From: Microglena sp. YARC
Lineage: Eukaryota > Chlorophyta > Chlorophyceae > Chlamydomonadales > Chlamydomonadaceae
DNA length: 64,000 bases
Direction of reading: 5' to 3'
NCBI GenBank assembly: GCA_022414725.1
Contig: CM039464.1
Location: 14,626,973-14,690,972, forward strand
The stretch's first letter is position 1. Each line of letters begins with the position of its first letter. The notes below the pieces were generated by a model. That model had not been told where the DNA came from and made no database searches. It saw only the letters and a program-made list of their open reading frames with translations. Of the stretch, positions 49,789-60,509 are shown one piece after another. The translations under genes were made by a program, and so were the position numbers.

Positions 49789-49984
49789 TAGGGTACTTCA
49801 AATGGCCAATTTGGCCAGTGCTTTAGCGCACTTGAAAACAAAAAAATTGCGCTTTGTAGTGCAAAAAGCGCAAAAATTGCTTGCAGCGCCCACAAGGGGT
49901 TGCAAAAAAGTGCGCTTAAAGCGCAGAGGGGGTCAAAAAGTCAGCGCTCAAAAGGCGCAAAAGCGCGCGCTTTGAATTACCCTG
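49789..49984. mobile_element. hAT-type MITE, 196 bp, with perfect 8-bp TSD
   Basis: Ends TAGGGTACTTCAAA / TTTGAATTACCCTG enclose a GCGC-rich interior (repeated GCGCAAAA, GCGCTTT). Flanked by GATCCCAC at 49781-49788 and 49985-49992. Different terminal family from the TAGGGAGCGGCA elements but the same hAT-style structure. Confidence 0.92.
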
Positions 49985-49992
49985 GATCCCAC

Positions 49993-50978
49993 ATCCTCCG
50001 TCGTACTCTTTGTTGGAGACTGGAGAAACAATTACTTGTTAATATCCCCTGCTGATATATAGACGGTCAAGAATTATCTTGATTGTTTGATATTGGGTGA
50101 GTCCATTTCCTAAGTTGGCTACTCCATGGTCTGGAACATATAAGTAACCAGACGCTAGTAGGAACTGGTCCAAGTAGTTGGTTGGATCTGCTGTCTCAGT
50201 GAGCTCCATCTGCATCATAGGGTTGCTTCTAGGGTGGCTTGGTATGGTGTGAGTACCGTACATGGTTTATACAGAAAAGGCGGTGGTAGGAATCCTAGCA
50301 GTTGGTTGGGTCTCTTGTCACCGTGTGCTCCACCTGCAACCTAGGCTCCACAAATTGCCACCAGTTTGGCTTGCTTTGACTGCATGTAGTATCTAGCATA
50401 TGCTCGGTGGCAATGCTCTAGATACCGTAGTTGTTGGTTGGATCTATTGTCACAATGTGCTATACCATACCTACTAGTGCATCCTAAGGGTGCTAGGTAT
50501 TAGGTTGGCTTGGTATGGTTTGATTACATGGTCTGCTCAGCAAAGGCAATAGGAATCCTTGTATATGGTTGGATTCAATGTCACCATGTGCTCCACCTTC
50601 ATTCTAGGATCCATAGGTTGCCACTTAGTCTTGCTTTCTTTGACTACCGGTGCATGGTTTATCTAACCTGAAGGTAGAGACTTAAAGTTCACTCGTTGTT
50701 TGGATCTTATTGGTTGGGGAGGTTGGGGAAGTCCCTTCAGCCTGTTCGCCTACTACCCTGGGCTGCCTGTCAGATATATGTGGTACAATCGGTTGGGGAG
50801 GTTGGGGAAGTTCTTTCAGCTTGTTTGCCTACTATCGTAGACGCAAGAACCGCTGGCGGACAAGATCTATGCAGGCAACGGGCGGTGTCCCATTAATACA
50901 CACAGGAGGCTTGTGTTTGTCGACAGACACGTGTTTGCAAATATTAGTCTTTAATTTTTTTGCTTTTGCTTTTTTGTC
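49993..50978. other. Intergenic, diverged GTTGGTTGGATC repeats
   Basis: Units containing CACCGTGTGCTCCACCTGCA / GTTGGTTGGATCTATTGTCA recur at about 50170, 50305, 50440 and 50570. Two adjacent copies of GTTGGGGAGGTTGGGGAAGT with TTCAGCCTGTTCGCCTACTA (50710-50765, 50790-50840) belong to a dispersed motif family. No gene. Confidence 0.5.
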
Positions 50979-51474
50979 TTTTACATGTGAAATTCTACTG
51001 GACACCACGAGGGGGTGTATGAGACTCTGTGCTTAAACAAAAAGAAAGAGCACCCACAAAGCAAAACAACCATTACAGTAGGGGGGTGTCGAGGACATAC
51101 AAACCAAACTCCCAACCACCGTTTTGGTGGCGTAGGTATCAAAAGCCTTAGGGTAGGACCCATATCTCAACCACTAACAGTGGCGGAGGTAAGAAGCTAA
51201 CAAATGAGAAGTGAATAAACAAGGGTAATAAGGGTAATAAATTAAGGTGCCACTAAGCAGTCCAGGGCTTCTTGTCTTGCTCTTCTACAAGTAGAGAGAT
51301 AGTGGGCTAGGTTGCTCCCAAAACTCTTAGTGCCATTTCCATTCATAAAGGTTCTGAATGAGGAATCGCAGAATTCCACGTTCCATACGGTTGACGGATG
51401 CGTACTCCATCCACCACCCTCAGTCATTCGGTGTTCAACCAATGGGAGCCCACTCTAAATTGTGCTACAGTAAA
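50979..51474 (-). mobile_element. LINE copy C, diverged, with internal deletion
   Basis: The minus strand carries the same C-terminus (WNVEFCDSSFRTFMNGNGTK to ALDCLVAP) and 3' UTR as the other LINE copies. It lacks about 170 bp before it (joins near 51400), has more substitutions and no pentamer tail. Oldest-looking copy of the family in the window. Confidence 0.85.
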
Positions 51475-51586
51475 AAGTTGGTAAAAAAAGGGGAAATGTA
51501 AACGCGAACAAATCACTTTTTCTGTTTCATTTTTTCATTTCCCCCCTCCTCTTCTTTTAAATGATAAAAAAAACAGTATAAAAAAC

Positions 51587-52008
51587 CTATTCATACCTAT
51601 CAAAAAATACTTGATCTAGTCTCTCCATATATCCAAGGATGAACAAAGGAAGCTTCTCTCGACCGTCAACTTCTGGATTGCACATCATGTAATGAAGAGG
51701 AATCATTTTGCTCTCCGGTTGGGAAATCAGGTTCTGATACTTTCTTCTCGAATTCAGCAAGACTTCGTCAGTACATTCAAAGTGTTCATCTTCAACTGTT
51801 CCATTATCACAAAGGTGACACACTCGATCCTTCCAATGAACAATTTGACGTTTCCATCTATTGTATCAGTTTCCACTTTCAGGTAGTGGGAGGAAGTTCT
51901 AAATATTACGCACCACCTTGTGATGTAGGTCTCGGATGAGATAATTGGGCATCTCAGTTTTCCCACTCTCATCCCACGAGGAGGACATCCAAGTCTGGTA
52001 CACAGCAT
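51587..52008 (-). pseudogene. Decayed retroelement fragment with CHLC zinc-knuckle region
   Basis: The minus strand reads, across a frame change near 51800, DGNVKLFIGR / WKDRVCHLCDNGTVEDEHFE, then VLLNSRRKYQNLISQPESKM and PLFILGYMERLDQVFFDRYE. CxLC...VEDEHF is typical of the region after the RT in non-LTR elements. Not closely related to the TACAT-tailed LINE. Confidence 0.4.
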
Positions 52009-52189
52009 TCATCCTTCCATGTGATCCCGAACTTTCATCTCTAGGGCGTGTATATGATGACTTGGTACTGTAGTAAAAGAAACTTTTTCCACTTCGTTCC
52101 AGTTAGCTGGTCAAAGTTTCGAAGGTCCCACATCTCCATGTAAATTGGTGGCCAAATATTCATCATGGGAATCTACCAAGGAGTATAAC

Positions 52190-52290
52190 GTCGCTAGGGC
52201 ATACGGTTAATTATGAGACCGCTGGCTGACGTGTCAGGCTTCGTCTCGCGGGGGCGGTCGGACGGTCAAATAGTAGGGTGCCCTGGTAAG
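52190..52290 (-). repeat. Dispersed repeat with GCTTCGTCTCG, partial copy 4
   Basis: Shares TTATGAGACCGCTGGCTGAC, GTGTCAGGCTTCGTC and GGTCGGACGGTCAAATAG with the family at 25203, 26808 and 42845. It abuts LTR element B. Confidence 0.55.
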
Positions 52291-52312
52291 TCCCCTGGTG
52301 TTAATGTAAGAT

Positions 52313-52526
52313 TGTTACAACGGCATAGGCTCGATAGAGGAGAAGATGCCATTAAGCGCAACAGGCGCAATCATATAGAATAGAGATGTGTACTGCAGGG
52401 TACTGCAGTCACGTGCAGGCCACAGCTAGCCTGAGGCCTGGCGGCAGGCAACACGGTACCAGGAGGGAAAGGTACCGGTGTGCATTATGCCGACTCAGAG
52501 ACTGATATATAAATCAGTCAATAACA
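52313..52526 (-). repeat. Probable 3' LTR of element B
   Basis: On the minus strand it starts TGTTATTGACTG (element A: TGTTATTCACCG) directly after a purine tract and could end GCCGTTGTAACA, giving TG...CA ends. The second copy is missing, so the far boundary is tentative. Confidence 0.5.
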
Positions 52527-53163
52527 TCCGCCCCAATTCAAGGTATTCTTGAGCTCAAGAATTCCTGGAATTAATTGAGGGGCATAAGAAAATTAAAATA
52601 TTAAAACTAGGGAGACTTTGAGAATTTCTAGTAGCTGAAAGGGAGAAATCACTTCAGCAGGGGTCTTCAAAGAAATGTCAGTCTTCTGGGGTAGCTGGCT
52701 AGGTAAGTGGCACTGCAGGTAGGCTGCAGGCTAAGTAGCAGAAAGGCTGCTGAGAAGGTGAAAGGAAACTGCAGGTAAGCTGCAGGCTAGGTAGCAGAAA
52801 GGCTGCTGAGAAGGTGTAAGGAAACTGCAGGTAGGCTGCAGGCTAGAGCAGATAGGCTGCTGATGGGAAGCTGGGGAAGGAAATTCCAGGCTTGGTGAAG
52901 GCTTGTGAAGATATCCTTGGCTACGAGAAGTTGCATGATTCGAGACTAGAGGATTTGTCTTTTAGACATGATGTCTAGACTAGTCCCCCCATAATTTGGG
53001 TGAGCTACATTAGGTAGGCCCTAAATTAAAGCAAAGACATCAAGGAGAGACTAGAAGAATTCTAAATTCTAAAATTGCCTGTGGAAGTACATGGGGCAGT
53101 ACAGTAGGCAGGTAATCTAAAAAATTCTAGAGTGTTCAAGTCTATCCAAAAGATGAATAGCCA

Positions 53164-54561
53164 TTAAGTGCCTGGCTTGCTGGGGAAGCCATCAAGGTCA
53201 AGTTGCTGGCAGATCTGGGCAAGGAACTGGTCAAATGACTTAGGAGCTAGGCTGGGGGGGGTAAGAATGTTTATAAAGGTGACGTCCATGGGGCTCCAGG
53301 TCATGTTGAGGTGGTTGACACATAGCACTTTGCCTCCAGGATGTGCACAGCTCCTGGGGTCCATGATCATCTTAGGTCTGAATGAGAGTGTGTGAGCATG
53401 TGCATTGACCATGGCAGCTTGGAGACAAATGGCCCACTGCAGAGTGGGTCTGGCTGTGGTAGAAACAGTGGGGTAGGCTTGCACCATTTGCTGGAGTCTG
53501 CTGTTGTGCTTGATGATAGGACTGCAGGCATCAGACGGCTCCTTGTGCATTGACCTGTGTGGGAACTGTTCCCTTTCAGAAGCCAGCAGGGTATGGAACT
53601 TGCTGGTGAATGCTGTGATGAGCTTGGACAGTGGAGGCCTGGGCTTGATGTTGAAAGCTGGGGAAGCAAGCCTGCTGTTCAGGTGGTGTAGGGTGCATCC
53701 AAAACGTGTGAGACTAAGGCTGGAGTTGTTGGAGAAGTGGATGTGGTTGACATTCTGATTAACTTCTCCCAGTGGTAGTCCAATGTCTGGTGACCTGTTG
53801 ACCAGTATCCATTGGTCCCAGGTAGTTGCTGTGTCTAGATCAGATGGCTTGAGTGGCCCGTCCCCATCTATGGGGCCATCATATTCCTCATAGTTGGTCC
53901 TGATCTGATCACTGAGGAGTTCCATCTCTGCTCTGGCTCGTTGCAGCCCCAGGTTGTCCTGCTGTTGTTGGAGGTCTGGAGTGGTTTCAGGAGGGTCATC
54001 TACTCCTATTCCAGGGTCATCCTGGGGCTTGTGTACCTCTGGCTGGATGAGCTCTGGCATGTCATCACTGTCAGTATCATCAACAGAGTCTTCCAGATTG
54101 TCTGCAGTGGAAGGGGAATGGTACTGGCAGATAGGGGGAGAATGGTCCTGGAGGTCTTGGTCTGCCTCCACATGAGTGGGTGGGTACTGCCCTATCTCAG
54201 AATCAGTGTGGGGTGCAGATGGAGCAGAAGTAGAGGGGAAGTCCTGGAGGTCTTGATCTGCCTCCACATGAGTGGGTGGGTACTGCCCTATCTCAGAATC
54301 AGTGTGGGGTGCAGATGGATCAGAAGTAGAGGGGAAGTCCTGAAGGTCTTGATCTGCCTCCACATGAGTGGGTGGGTACTGCCCTATCTCAGGAACAGTG
54401 TGGTGTGCAGATGGATCAGAAGTAGGGGGGGGAACATGGCAGTCTTGATCAGCTCTACTGGGGGAGGTCTCATGAGTGGGTGGGTACTGCCCTGTCTCAG
54501 AGTCAGTGTGAGTTGATGGAGGCTTGGTAACCATCATGATGTAGGCAATGGTAAGGTCCAC
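53164..54561 (-). CDS. Element B spacer ORF with acidic PPTHVEADQDLQD repeats
   Basis: 465 codons. Four repeats of the type HTDSEIGQYPPTHVEADQ near the start (compare HTVSEIGN repeats of element A), an acidic segment (DSVDDTDSDDMPELI), a probable coiled coil (LQRARAEMELLSDQIRTNYE) and, near the end, LQWAICLQAAMVNAHA, shared with element A. No enzyme motif. The protease-like region reads into it only after a frame change near 54565. Function unknown; both elements keep it. Confidence 0.6.
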   Translation of the reverse strand: MDLTIAYIMMVTKPPSTHTDSETGQYPPTHETSPSRADQDCHVPPPTSDPSAHHTVPEIGQYPPTHVEADQDLQDFPSTSDPSAPHTDSEIGQYPPTHVEADQDLQDFPSTSAPSAPHTDSEIGQYPPTHVEADQDLQDHSPPICQYHSPSTADNLEDSVDDTDSDDMPELIQPEVHKPQDDPGIGVDDPPETTPDLQQQQDNLGLQRARAEMELLSDQIRTNYEEYDGPIDGDGPLKPSDLDTATTWDQWILVNRSPDIGLPLGEVNQNVNHIHFSNNSSLSLTRFGCTLHHLNSRLASPAFNIKPRPPLSKLITAFTSKFHTLLASEREQFPHRSMHKEPSDACSPIIKHNSRLQQMVQAYPTVSTTARPTLQWAICLQAAMVNAHAHTLSFRPKMIMDPRSCAHPGGKVLCVNHLNMTWSPMDVTFINILTPPSLAPKSFDQFLAQICQQLDLDGFPSKPGT

Positions 54562-54951
54562 AGGATAGAGGGATTACTGGCAGGGACTGGTGAAGTTTGG
54601 GTAAGGTAGAGTCCATGCCTTTTGGGGCATGAGAGGAGCAGTTTGGTACCAGATGGTCTTGGGATGGAGAGTGTGGCTTGGGTCTTGGACAGGTGAACTT
54701 GGAGGTCTGGGCACAGGCTGGTGGCTGCATGAATGCTAATGATGTTGGGCATGTTGCAGTCAGCAAGAAGTACATTGTTCAGGATGATCAGAGTCCTGCC
54801 ATGGCCCTTGATCTTGGCCTTCCCTATCTGCTTGCAGTGTATAGGTGGAGAGTCTTGATCTGCCAGCTGCAGCCTAATAGGCTGTTGGAGGTCCTGAATG
54901 TCATGCAGATGGGAGATGTTACTTGTTGCATGAGAGAGTGCTGCAGGATCT
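54503..54951 (-). pseudogene. Element B protease-like region, C-terminal part
   Basis: Reads DPAALSHATSNISHLHDIQD, then GKAKIKGHGRTLIILNNVLL, NIISIHAATSLCPDLQVHL and KRHGLYLTQTSP, following the plan of copia-type gag-pre-protease domains (D.G..SH.T, G...I...G..L.L.NVL, N..SI, GLY). The active-site DSG reads DPA. Its N-terminal half (QTEWIID) lies beyond the LINE at 57315. Confidence 0.65.
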
Positions 54952-57314
54952 TTACATTACATTACATTACATTACATTACATTACATTACATGTTAAAGT
55001 CTACTTGACACCGCGAGGGTGTATGAGACTCTGTGCTTCAAACAAAAAGAAAAAGCACCCACAAAGCAAAAAACCCCATTACATCAGGGGTGTGTCGAGG
55101 ACAAACAAACCAAGCTCCCAACCACCATTTTGGTGGCGTAGGTATTAAACCCCCTAGAGCCGGACCCAGATCTCAACCACTTACAGTGGCGGAGGTAAGA
55201 AGCTAACAAATGAGAAGTCACAAGAAGAAAAGAAAAAAAAGGGATAATAAATTACGGTGCCACTAAGCAGTCCAGGGCTTCCTGTCTTGCTCTTCTACAA
55301 GTACAAAGATAGTCGGCTAGGTTGCTCCAAAAAGACTTAGTGCCATTTCCATTCATAAAGGTTCTGAATGTGGAATCGCAGAATTCCACATTCCATACGG
55401 TTAAGTCGGTATCCTCATGGACATGCCTATAAATATCTGTAAACAGCTTCTGGTAGCGGAGGCGGATATCATTATAAAAAGGCACTCAAACATATGCATT
55501 TCATCCTCAGTTTTTTTGGAACCCACACATTTGACAGTGTCTCATTGAACGAGGGATGTGTGCTCTATCCACCACCCTCATTCTTTCTGTGTTCAGCCAA
55601 TGGGAACCCATTCTAAACTGTGTTATAGAACGAATCTGATCCTGCTTATGTAAGGCAGATGTAAAGGGAATCAAGCCATTCTCATCATTGCTGTTGGCTG
55701 CGAACCATTTCTGGTATCGGAGGCGTTTAAAGCCAACCCTTCTCTCATCAGGGATGTCTCTGACTGCATTGGTGTCACTTGGGTACTTAAACCTCCATGA
55801 CTCAAAGACTTCAGACATAATACCTTCGACATCGACAGCCTCCAAAATGTTGAGGTTTTTACTGGATCCTAGCTTGTGGAGAGCACAACGTAAGTCATGA
55901 ACCCAGCCAGTGTTGGAATCAAAAGATTCCTCAAGAGCCATTCTAATGAGATCCTCAGGTTCTTTATCTATGGTCTTGTTCCAGAAGCGCAAAGCTTGTT
56001 TAAGCCAAGCAAAACACAACAGGGTTCTACCCAGCTCTTCCATGATAATATTAGATGTAGTAGATTGGCAAACACCCAACATTTGTTTAAGTATACCTCT
56101 ATGCCATTTCTCACAAGCATGGTCATTTGAGATAAGTGTGTTGTTCAGAATAGAAGGAGCCCACACCTCACAGCCAAAATTCAGGATAGGTTGTACAAGA
56201 GAATCAAACAGGTGGGTGAGAATATCAATATTGTATATCTCCATAGTATGGCATCGCCTACGGAGCATGTGGTGAGCCTTTTGGGCCTTAGCGAGCATCC
56301 TAGAAAAAGCAGCTTTTGCACGATTGCTTGAGTCACCATCCACAAAGAGGGATCCCAGGTAGATAAAAGATAACTTTGTAGAAAGCTGTGCTCCATCATA
56401 GACAAATTTGTAATCAGGATCCATACGGGCCTCATCACAGAATTGCTTGTTGAAAACGACAATCTCAGTTTTCTTTATATTCACAGCCATCTTAGTAGCC
56501 TCGCAGAAATCTCTCAGGCAGTCAAGAATCGCTTACATATCTGCCGGGGATTCTGCCATTATAGCTAGGTCATCAGCATAAAGTAACAATTGCAGAATCT
56601 TTCCCCTAAGCTCAGCCCCTACATTTGGGAGCTTGGATTGGAGGAACGATTCAATTCTATCAATGAACAGACCGAATAGGAGTGGGGATAGGGGGTCTCC
56701 TTGTTTAACTCCTACAAGGGATGGAAAGGAGGATCCAATGTCCCCATGTAGGCGAACTTGGAAAACGACATGATTATACATGGACTTCAGAATACCTAGA
56801 TAGGGGTCTTTTACTCCTAGCCTTGCTAAGCAATCCCATAGCAAGTCTCTGTTGACCCAATCATAAGCCTTCTTGAAATCGACAAAAGCCACAAAGAGTG
56901 GTTTTTTCTTCTCTCTATATTTATCTACAATATGGTTAAGAATGAATGATGCATCCGCAGTACCCCTACCACTTCTAAATCCATATTGGCCAGCGGCTCT
57001 GAGGTTGAATTCTTCTGACCAATCATCTAGTCTACGTAGCATGCAAAGGGAGAAGATCTTTCCTATGGAGTTGCTCACCGCAAGACCTCGATAGTTGTCC
57101 TTGTCATAAACACTGCCTTTGGATTTGGGTACGGGTACCAAGGCAGCTGCAGCCCATTGGCTAGGGTAAGAGGTCTTCCAGATGAGATTAAACAGGTTAG
57201 TCATAGCTTGTACAAATCGGGAGTTGGCCTCATGGGAAGCAAATCTGTACCATTCTGCAGGGATACCATCTACCCCGGGGGAGGAGTTTTTTCCGTAGGG
57301 ATTGGAGAACAGAA
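54952..57314 (-). mobile_element. LINE copy D inserted in LTR element B
   Basis: Longest copy: RT from SPGVDGIPAEWYRF through LVPVPKSKG, FVDFKKAYDWVNRDLLWDCL, GVKQGDPLSPLLFG and LLYADDLAIM, then the C-terminal region (ending ALDCLVAP), 3' UTR and a 40-bp TACAT tail (54952-54992). A CAA-to-TAA stop near 56533 (CAA in copy B) and a frameshift in a T run near 55515 inactivate it. 5'-truncated: the endonuclease is absent. The host element's protease codons stop at WIID (57315) and resume at DPAALSHAT (54951). Confidence 0.93.
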
Positions 57315-58608
57315 CATCTATGATCCATTCTGTCTGCAGTGCTGCCTGGAAAACTTCTCCATCTTCTATAGTGCATTCATCATCAGCACTTATTTGTCCA
57401 AAGAATGCTGTATTGGCCAGGGGGTCAGGTGGCAAGGCAAATGAAACAGACTTGCCTCTGGTTGGTGTAGCAAATCTCATGGGCTGGAGGTTGTCCTCAT
57501 CCAGTGCCAGGGACAGGAAGTTGTGTTCTTCACCCTCACTGTCAGAGTTGGAGGTGGACTGATCACAATCAGCAACGTGGGCATGGCGTCCCCTGCTTGG
57601 GTATCTTCTTAGACGCCTCCTGTCACTGGTCTTCTTGGGGTTCTTCTTGTCATCAGGGTCCTTGTCATCTCCTGATCTGTTCTTGGGAGGTGACTTAGAT
57701 CCATGGTCAGCTTCATCTGAGTCAGCTGGCCTGAAAGCCAGGTCAGTGTCCTCACTGGTGCAGTCTCTGAAGCTATGGCCTATTCCCCCACAGTTCCAGC
57801 AGATCATCTTCTTGTAGGAGATGGTCCTGTCTCTGAATGGGAGGTGCTTGCTGTTGAATGGCTTCCTGGCCCTGTAAGCTGCAGCTGCCATCTCAGCTTC
57901 TTCAGGAGATGGTGCAGGGTCAACTTGCTTCACTAAGCACCATTTGAAGAGGGAACTTTGGAGCAGAGCAAAGGTGGTGATAGCAGTGGGGTTGAACTGA
58001 TTGATGTACCCATCATATTCAGAGCGGGAGTTCAGTCCCTTGACAATGAGGTTTAGGAAGGTGCTGGTAGAGATGATGTGGGTGCCTTGTATCTTGGGAA
58101 TCTGGGAGTACAGATCAGCTGCCCTAGAGAGGTATGTCTGCAGGGATTCAGTGGAGGTCATACGTAATCCCATTATGGCAGTCAGGGTGGTATGCTCTAG
58201 CCTGCTGCCTTCCTCAGAGTACAGGGCATCTAGAAACCTGAAGGCTCTAGTGGCCATATCTGTGTTAGCATGAATGGCCTGCTGGATCGGATCTGATACA
58301 TGATCTATGATGATCTTGAAGGCCTTGTTGTTCTTCCAGGTGGAGATCCTGGTGGGGACACCACGAGCCGGAACAGCTGGATCAGCACCCGCAACAACAG
58401 GGTAAGTAATGTCATCAGCAGGGTAACCATCAGATTCGGCAGGCTCGCCAGCGACCACCGCCTGTTGGCAGTCGAAAGCAATGGCAATGGTATCCCTATC
58501 TGATTTAAGGGTGAGAAGGATAGTCTGCCTGGCGCAGCGCCAGTTGTAGAGGTTGTTCCCGGTGAATATGCGAGCATGCCGGTCTTCGTTTTTTTTCGAT
58601 AACTTCAT
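57315..58608 (-). CDS. Element B gag-like protein with CCHC knuckle
   Basis: Starts at the ATG MKLSKKNEDRHARIFTGNNL. The region AFKIIIDHVSDPIQQAIHAN, LYSEEGSRLEHTTLTAIMGL, SLQTYLSRAADLYSQIPKIQ and LIVKGLNSRSEYDGYINQF follows copia-type gag (UBN2-like). A zinc knuckle CWNCGGIGHSFRDC, a basic Lys/Arg/Asp-rich linker and the start of the protease-like domain (QTEWIID) follow. Beyond 57315 the frame runs into the LINE RT, giving an apparent 691-residue gag-RT protein created by insertion. Confidence 0.8.
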
Positions 58609-59047
58609 TTTACCCCCAAAAACCAGTAGGGGTCTTTCCGATAGTCCCTCCGCACGAATTATATCTCGGGGGATGTCCGATAGATTTCCCCGTGCAATAC
58701 CGTGGTAGTACCGTGGACGGCTTGTACCGTGGGCGGGTGCAGTACCGTGATTTGCCCCAAAGATTCGGGAGGTTACACGAATGGATAAGAAAAATGATGA
58801 TTAGCCTTAGGCTAATGGATGCGAAGCATATATCGAAATAATGACTCGCGTGGTTCGGCCTGTCCGGAGGCTACACAACAATCTGCGCGGAGTCTGCGAC
58901 AGCGCGGCTGAGAGGAAGTCAAGAGGGAGTTGCGTCAGCTCCGTCACGTGGTGATGACACACGCTTTGCGTATGAGACTGAAGGCGAATCGCGACATACT
59001 TCGTTACACTTTGTTACACTTTTCTACTCTGCGCAGGAGGCGACTGT
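58609..59047. other. Junction between LTR element B and the virophage/Polinton-like element
   Basis: TACCGTGG-rich sequence (58695-58755) and no gene. Neither a second LTR nor a terminal inverted repeat is recognised. One of the two elements presumably ends here. Confidence 0.4.
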
Positions 59048-60184
59048 CTACCGGTTACCGTTCCGCCCCCGCAACTCGCAGGAGGAGGAATGGAGGATCC
59101 TGGTTACTCGGCAAAACCGTTTGGGCTTTCGCACGGTTCTTTTTGCTTTTGGTTCGTCCTTCTTATCAATAGCTGTAACAATCTCGTCATAGGAATTAAA
59201 TGCCTTTGACCTTTGCATCCTTCTGATTTGATTGTCTTCTTTTTCTGGCTCCAGTCTATCTTTCACGTTTGTAACAACGTTCAATTCGCTTGGTCTATAC
59301 AGACGTTTGACTCCTCTAAGCTTGAGTCTGTATGCTATGTGTTCTTCAATAGTGTAAATCTCTGTAGAAAATCTGGCCTTCTCCTTTTCAAAGGTTTTCT
59401 TCTGTAACATTACACGCACTCTGTCTCCTACTTTCAGGGTCACTTTGTCATTCATCTTTTGATTTTTTTTTAATTGAGCTTCATATAGCTTTTGAGAATA
59501 ATCAAGATCGTCATACACCTCGTTGGGCGAAGCATCTTTCAACCCAGAATGAGGGGAGTCGTTATACAGCTCAACAATTTCACCAAGTGCGTCTACCCAT
59601 TTTTTAGTCTTGTTTTCCAGTGAGTATTTCTTTATCAGACCCTTCAGTGTCCTTGTAAATCTGTCAACGATTCCCAGCTTGTTCCCCATAGGAGTAATGT
59701 GGTCTTCTTTTGCAACGTCCGTATATACCTTTATATTTCTTAGTTCTTTATTGAAAGACTCAAATATTGAAGATGCAAAAAAATTATCTCCTGATACACT
59801 GTTGATGTCTTCGTCTACATCGCCTATAAATTCCTGATAGGCATCTAAGACGTCATTCATCTTGCCGCTTTTCAGCGGGTAGCAATAAGCTTTGCGAGAA
59901 ATGATATCAATACACATAAGAATTTGATTGATGTTGTTATTTATCCTCTTGCTCGACAATGGCATAATTGCCACATCAATCTGGAATGATCTGGGTTTTG
60001 CAGTGATCTTGAATTTGAATTTAGTGTTTTGTGGTCTTTGGTAAATTTGTGTTAGCTCTCGTGGATTGAAGTAATCTTCAATATCTCGTTTGGTAATCCC
60101 GTCGTCTTTTAATCTAGTAAATAGCTTTGCCTTGGACAGCAATTTTAGATTTGGATTAGCTTTCAAAATGGATTCAAGATTCAT
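59048..60184 (-). CDS. rve-family integrase of a virophage/Polinton-like element
   Basis: 378 codons from an ATG at 60184 (MNLESILKANPN). Catalytic-core signatures: FQIDVAIMP (D70), SGDNFFASS (D133) and NKLGIVDRFTRTLK (D174 where most retroviral-type integrases have Glu). The C-terminal part has the SH3/chromodomain-like plan (VTLKVGDRVRVMLQKKTF then RFSTEIYTIEEH and YRPSELNVV). This form is characteristic of integrases in virophages and Polinton/Maverick-related elements, where it inserts the linear element into host DNA. The frame has no internal stop, so this is the best-preserved gene of the block. The last 20 or so residues (TRILHSSSCELRGRNGNR) may be read-through into flanking DNA. AT-richer than the surrounding host sequence. 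Confidence 0.85.
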   Translation of the reverse strand: MNLESILKANPNLKLLSKAKLFTRLKDDGITKRDIEDYFNPRELTQIYQRPQNTKFKFKITAKPRSFQIDVAIMPLSSKRINNNINQILMCIDIISRKAYCYPLKSGKMNDVLDAYQEFIGDVDEDINSVSGDNFFASSIFESFNKELRNIKVYTDVAKEDHITPMGNKLGIVDRFTRTLKGLIKKYSLENKTKKWVDALGEIVELYNDSPHSGLKDASPNEVYDDLDYSQKLYEAQLKKNQKMNDKVTLKVGDRVRVMLQKKTFEKEKARFSTEIYTIEEHIAYRLKLRGVKRLYRPSELNVVTNVKDRLEPEKEDNQIRRMQRSKAFNSYDEIVTAIDKKDEPKAKRTVRKPKRFCRVTRILHSSSCELRGRNGNR

Positions 60185-60218
60185 TATATATATTATGAAT
60201 GTTTATGGAGGGGGAGGA

Positions 60219-60509
60219 TCAATCAGTATTTTTGTTGTTCTCTCTGTTGCAGGTCCAACAGCACAGATGGCAATTCGATTTGATATGATGCAGGGCGTTG
60301 TCCTCTCTGTCTACAGTACATTGGTTTTTTGAATGTTTTTCTACTCCCATGTACTGTTGGCATTTCCTGCAAATTCTATTATTTTCCTTTTTGTTAAGCT
60401 CTATGCACCAATCAACAGTGATGTAATTTTTGCAAGGCACGAAGTTCTTGTCTCGTTTCCTGTCTTGTTTCTTGTAGCCGCAAATCTTCCCGTTGAAGAA
60501 CTCTACCAA
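60219..60509 (-). pseudogene. HNH-type nuclease domain following the helicase
   Basis: The frame reads FFNGKICGYKKQDRKRDKNF, WCIELNKKENNRICRKCQQY and CTVDREDNALHHIKSNCHLC then CWTCNRENN. Paired cysteines plus TVDRxDN...H...N...C..CN match HNH/endonuclease VII-like zinc nucleases. It has no convincing start of its own and begins where the helicase frame runs out, one base out of phase (near 60505), so it was probably the C-terminal domain of the same protein. Confidence 0.6.

Larger units (their letters stand above)
52313..58608 (-). mobile_element. LTR retrotransposon B, gag-type, split by a LINE; 5' LTR not found
   Basis: Homologous in layout to element A. On the minus strand: gag ORF with CCHC (58608-57315), interrupted by LINE D, protease-like region (54951-54565), long spacer ORF (54561-53164), a 3' non-coding region with three ~60-bp repeats (AGGCTGCTGAGAAGGTG, 52700-52870), a polypurine tract AATTGGGGCGGA and a likely 3' LTR (52313-52526, ends TGTTAC...AATAACA). 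No matching LTR is visible on the 58.6-59.0 kb side, so the 5' end seems lost or truncated. No RT or integrase of its own. Confidence 0.75.

Noticed and set aside
56533..58608. A natural gag-reverse transcriptase fusion protein
   Set aside because: The LTR element's protease coding sequence continues on the far side of the LINE, so the fusion is an insertion product; kept as a finding but not as a gene.
58609..59047. Second LTR of element B
   Set aside because: No match to 52313-52526 beyond short TACCGTG words could be found.
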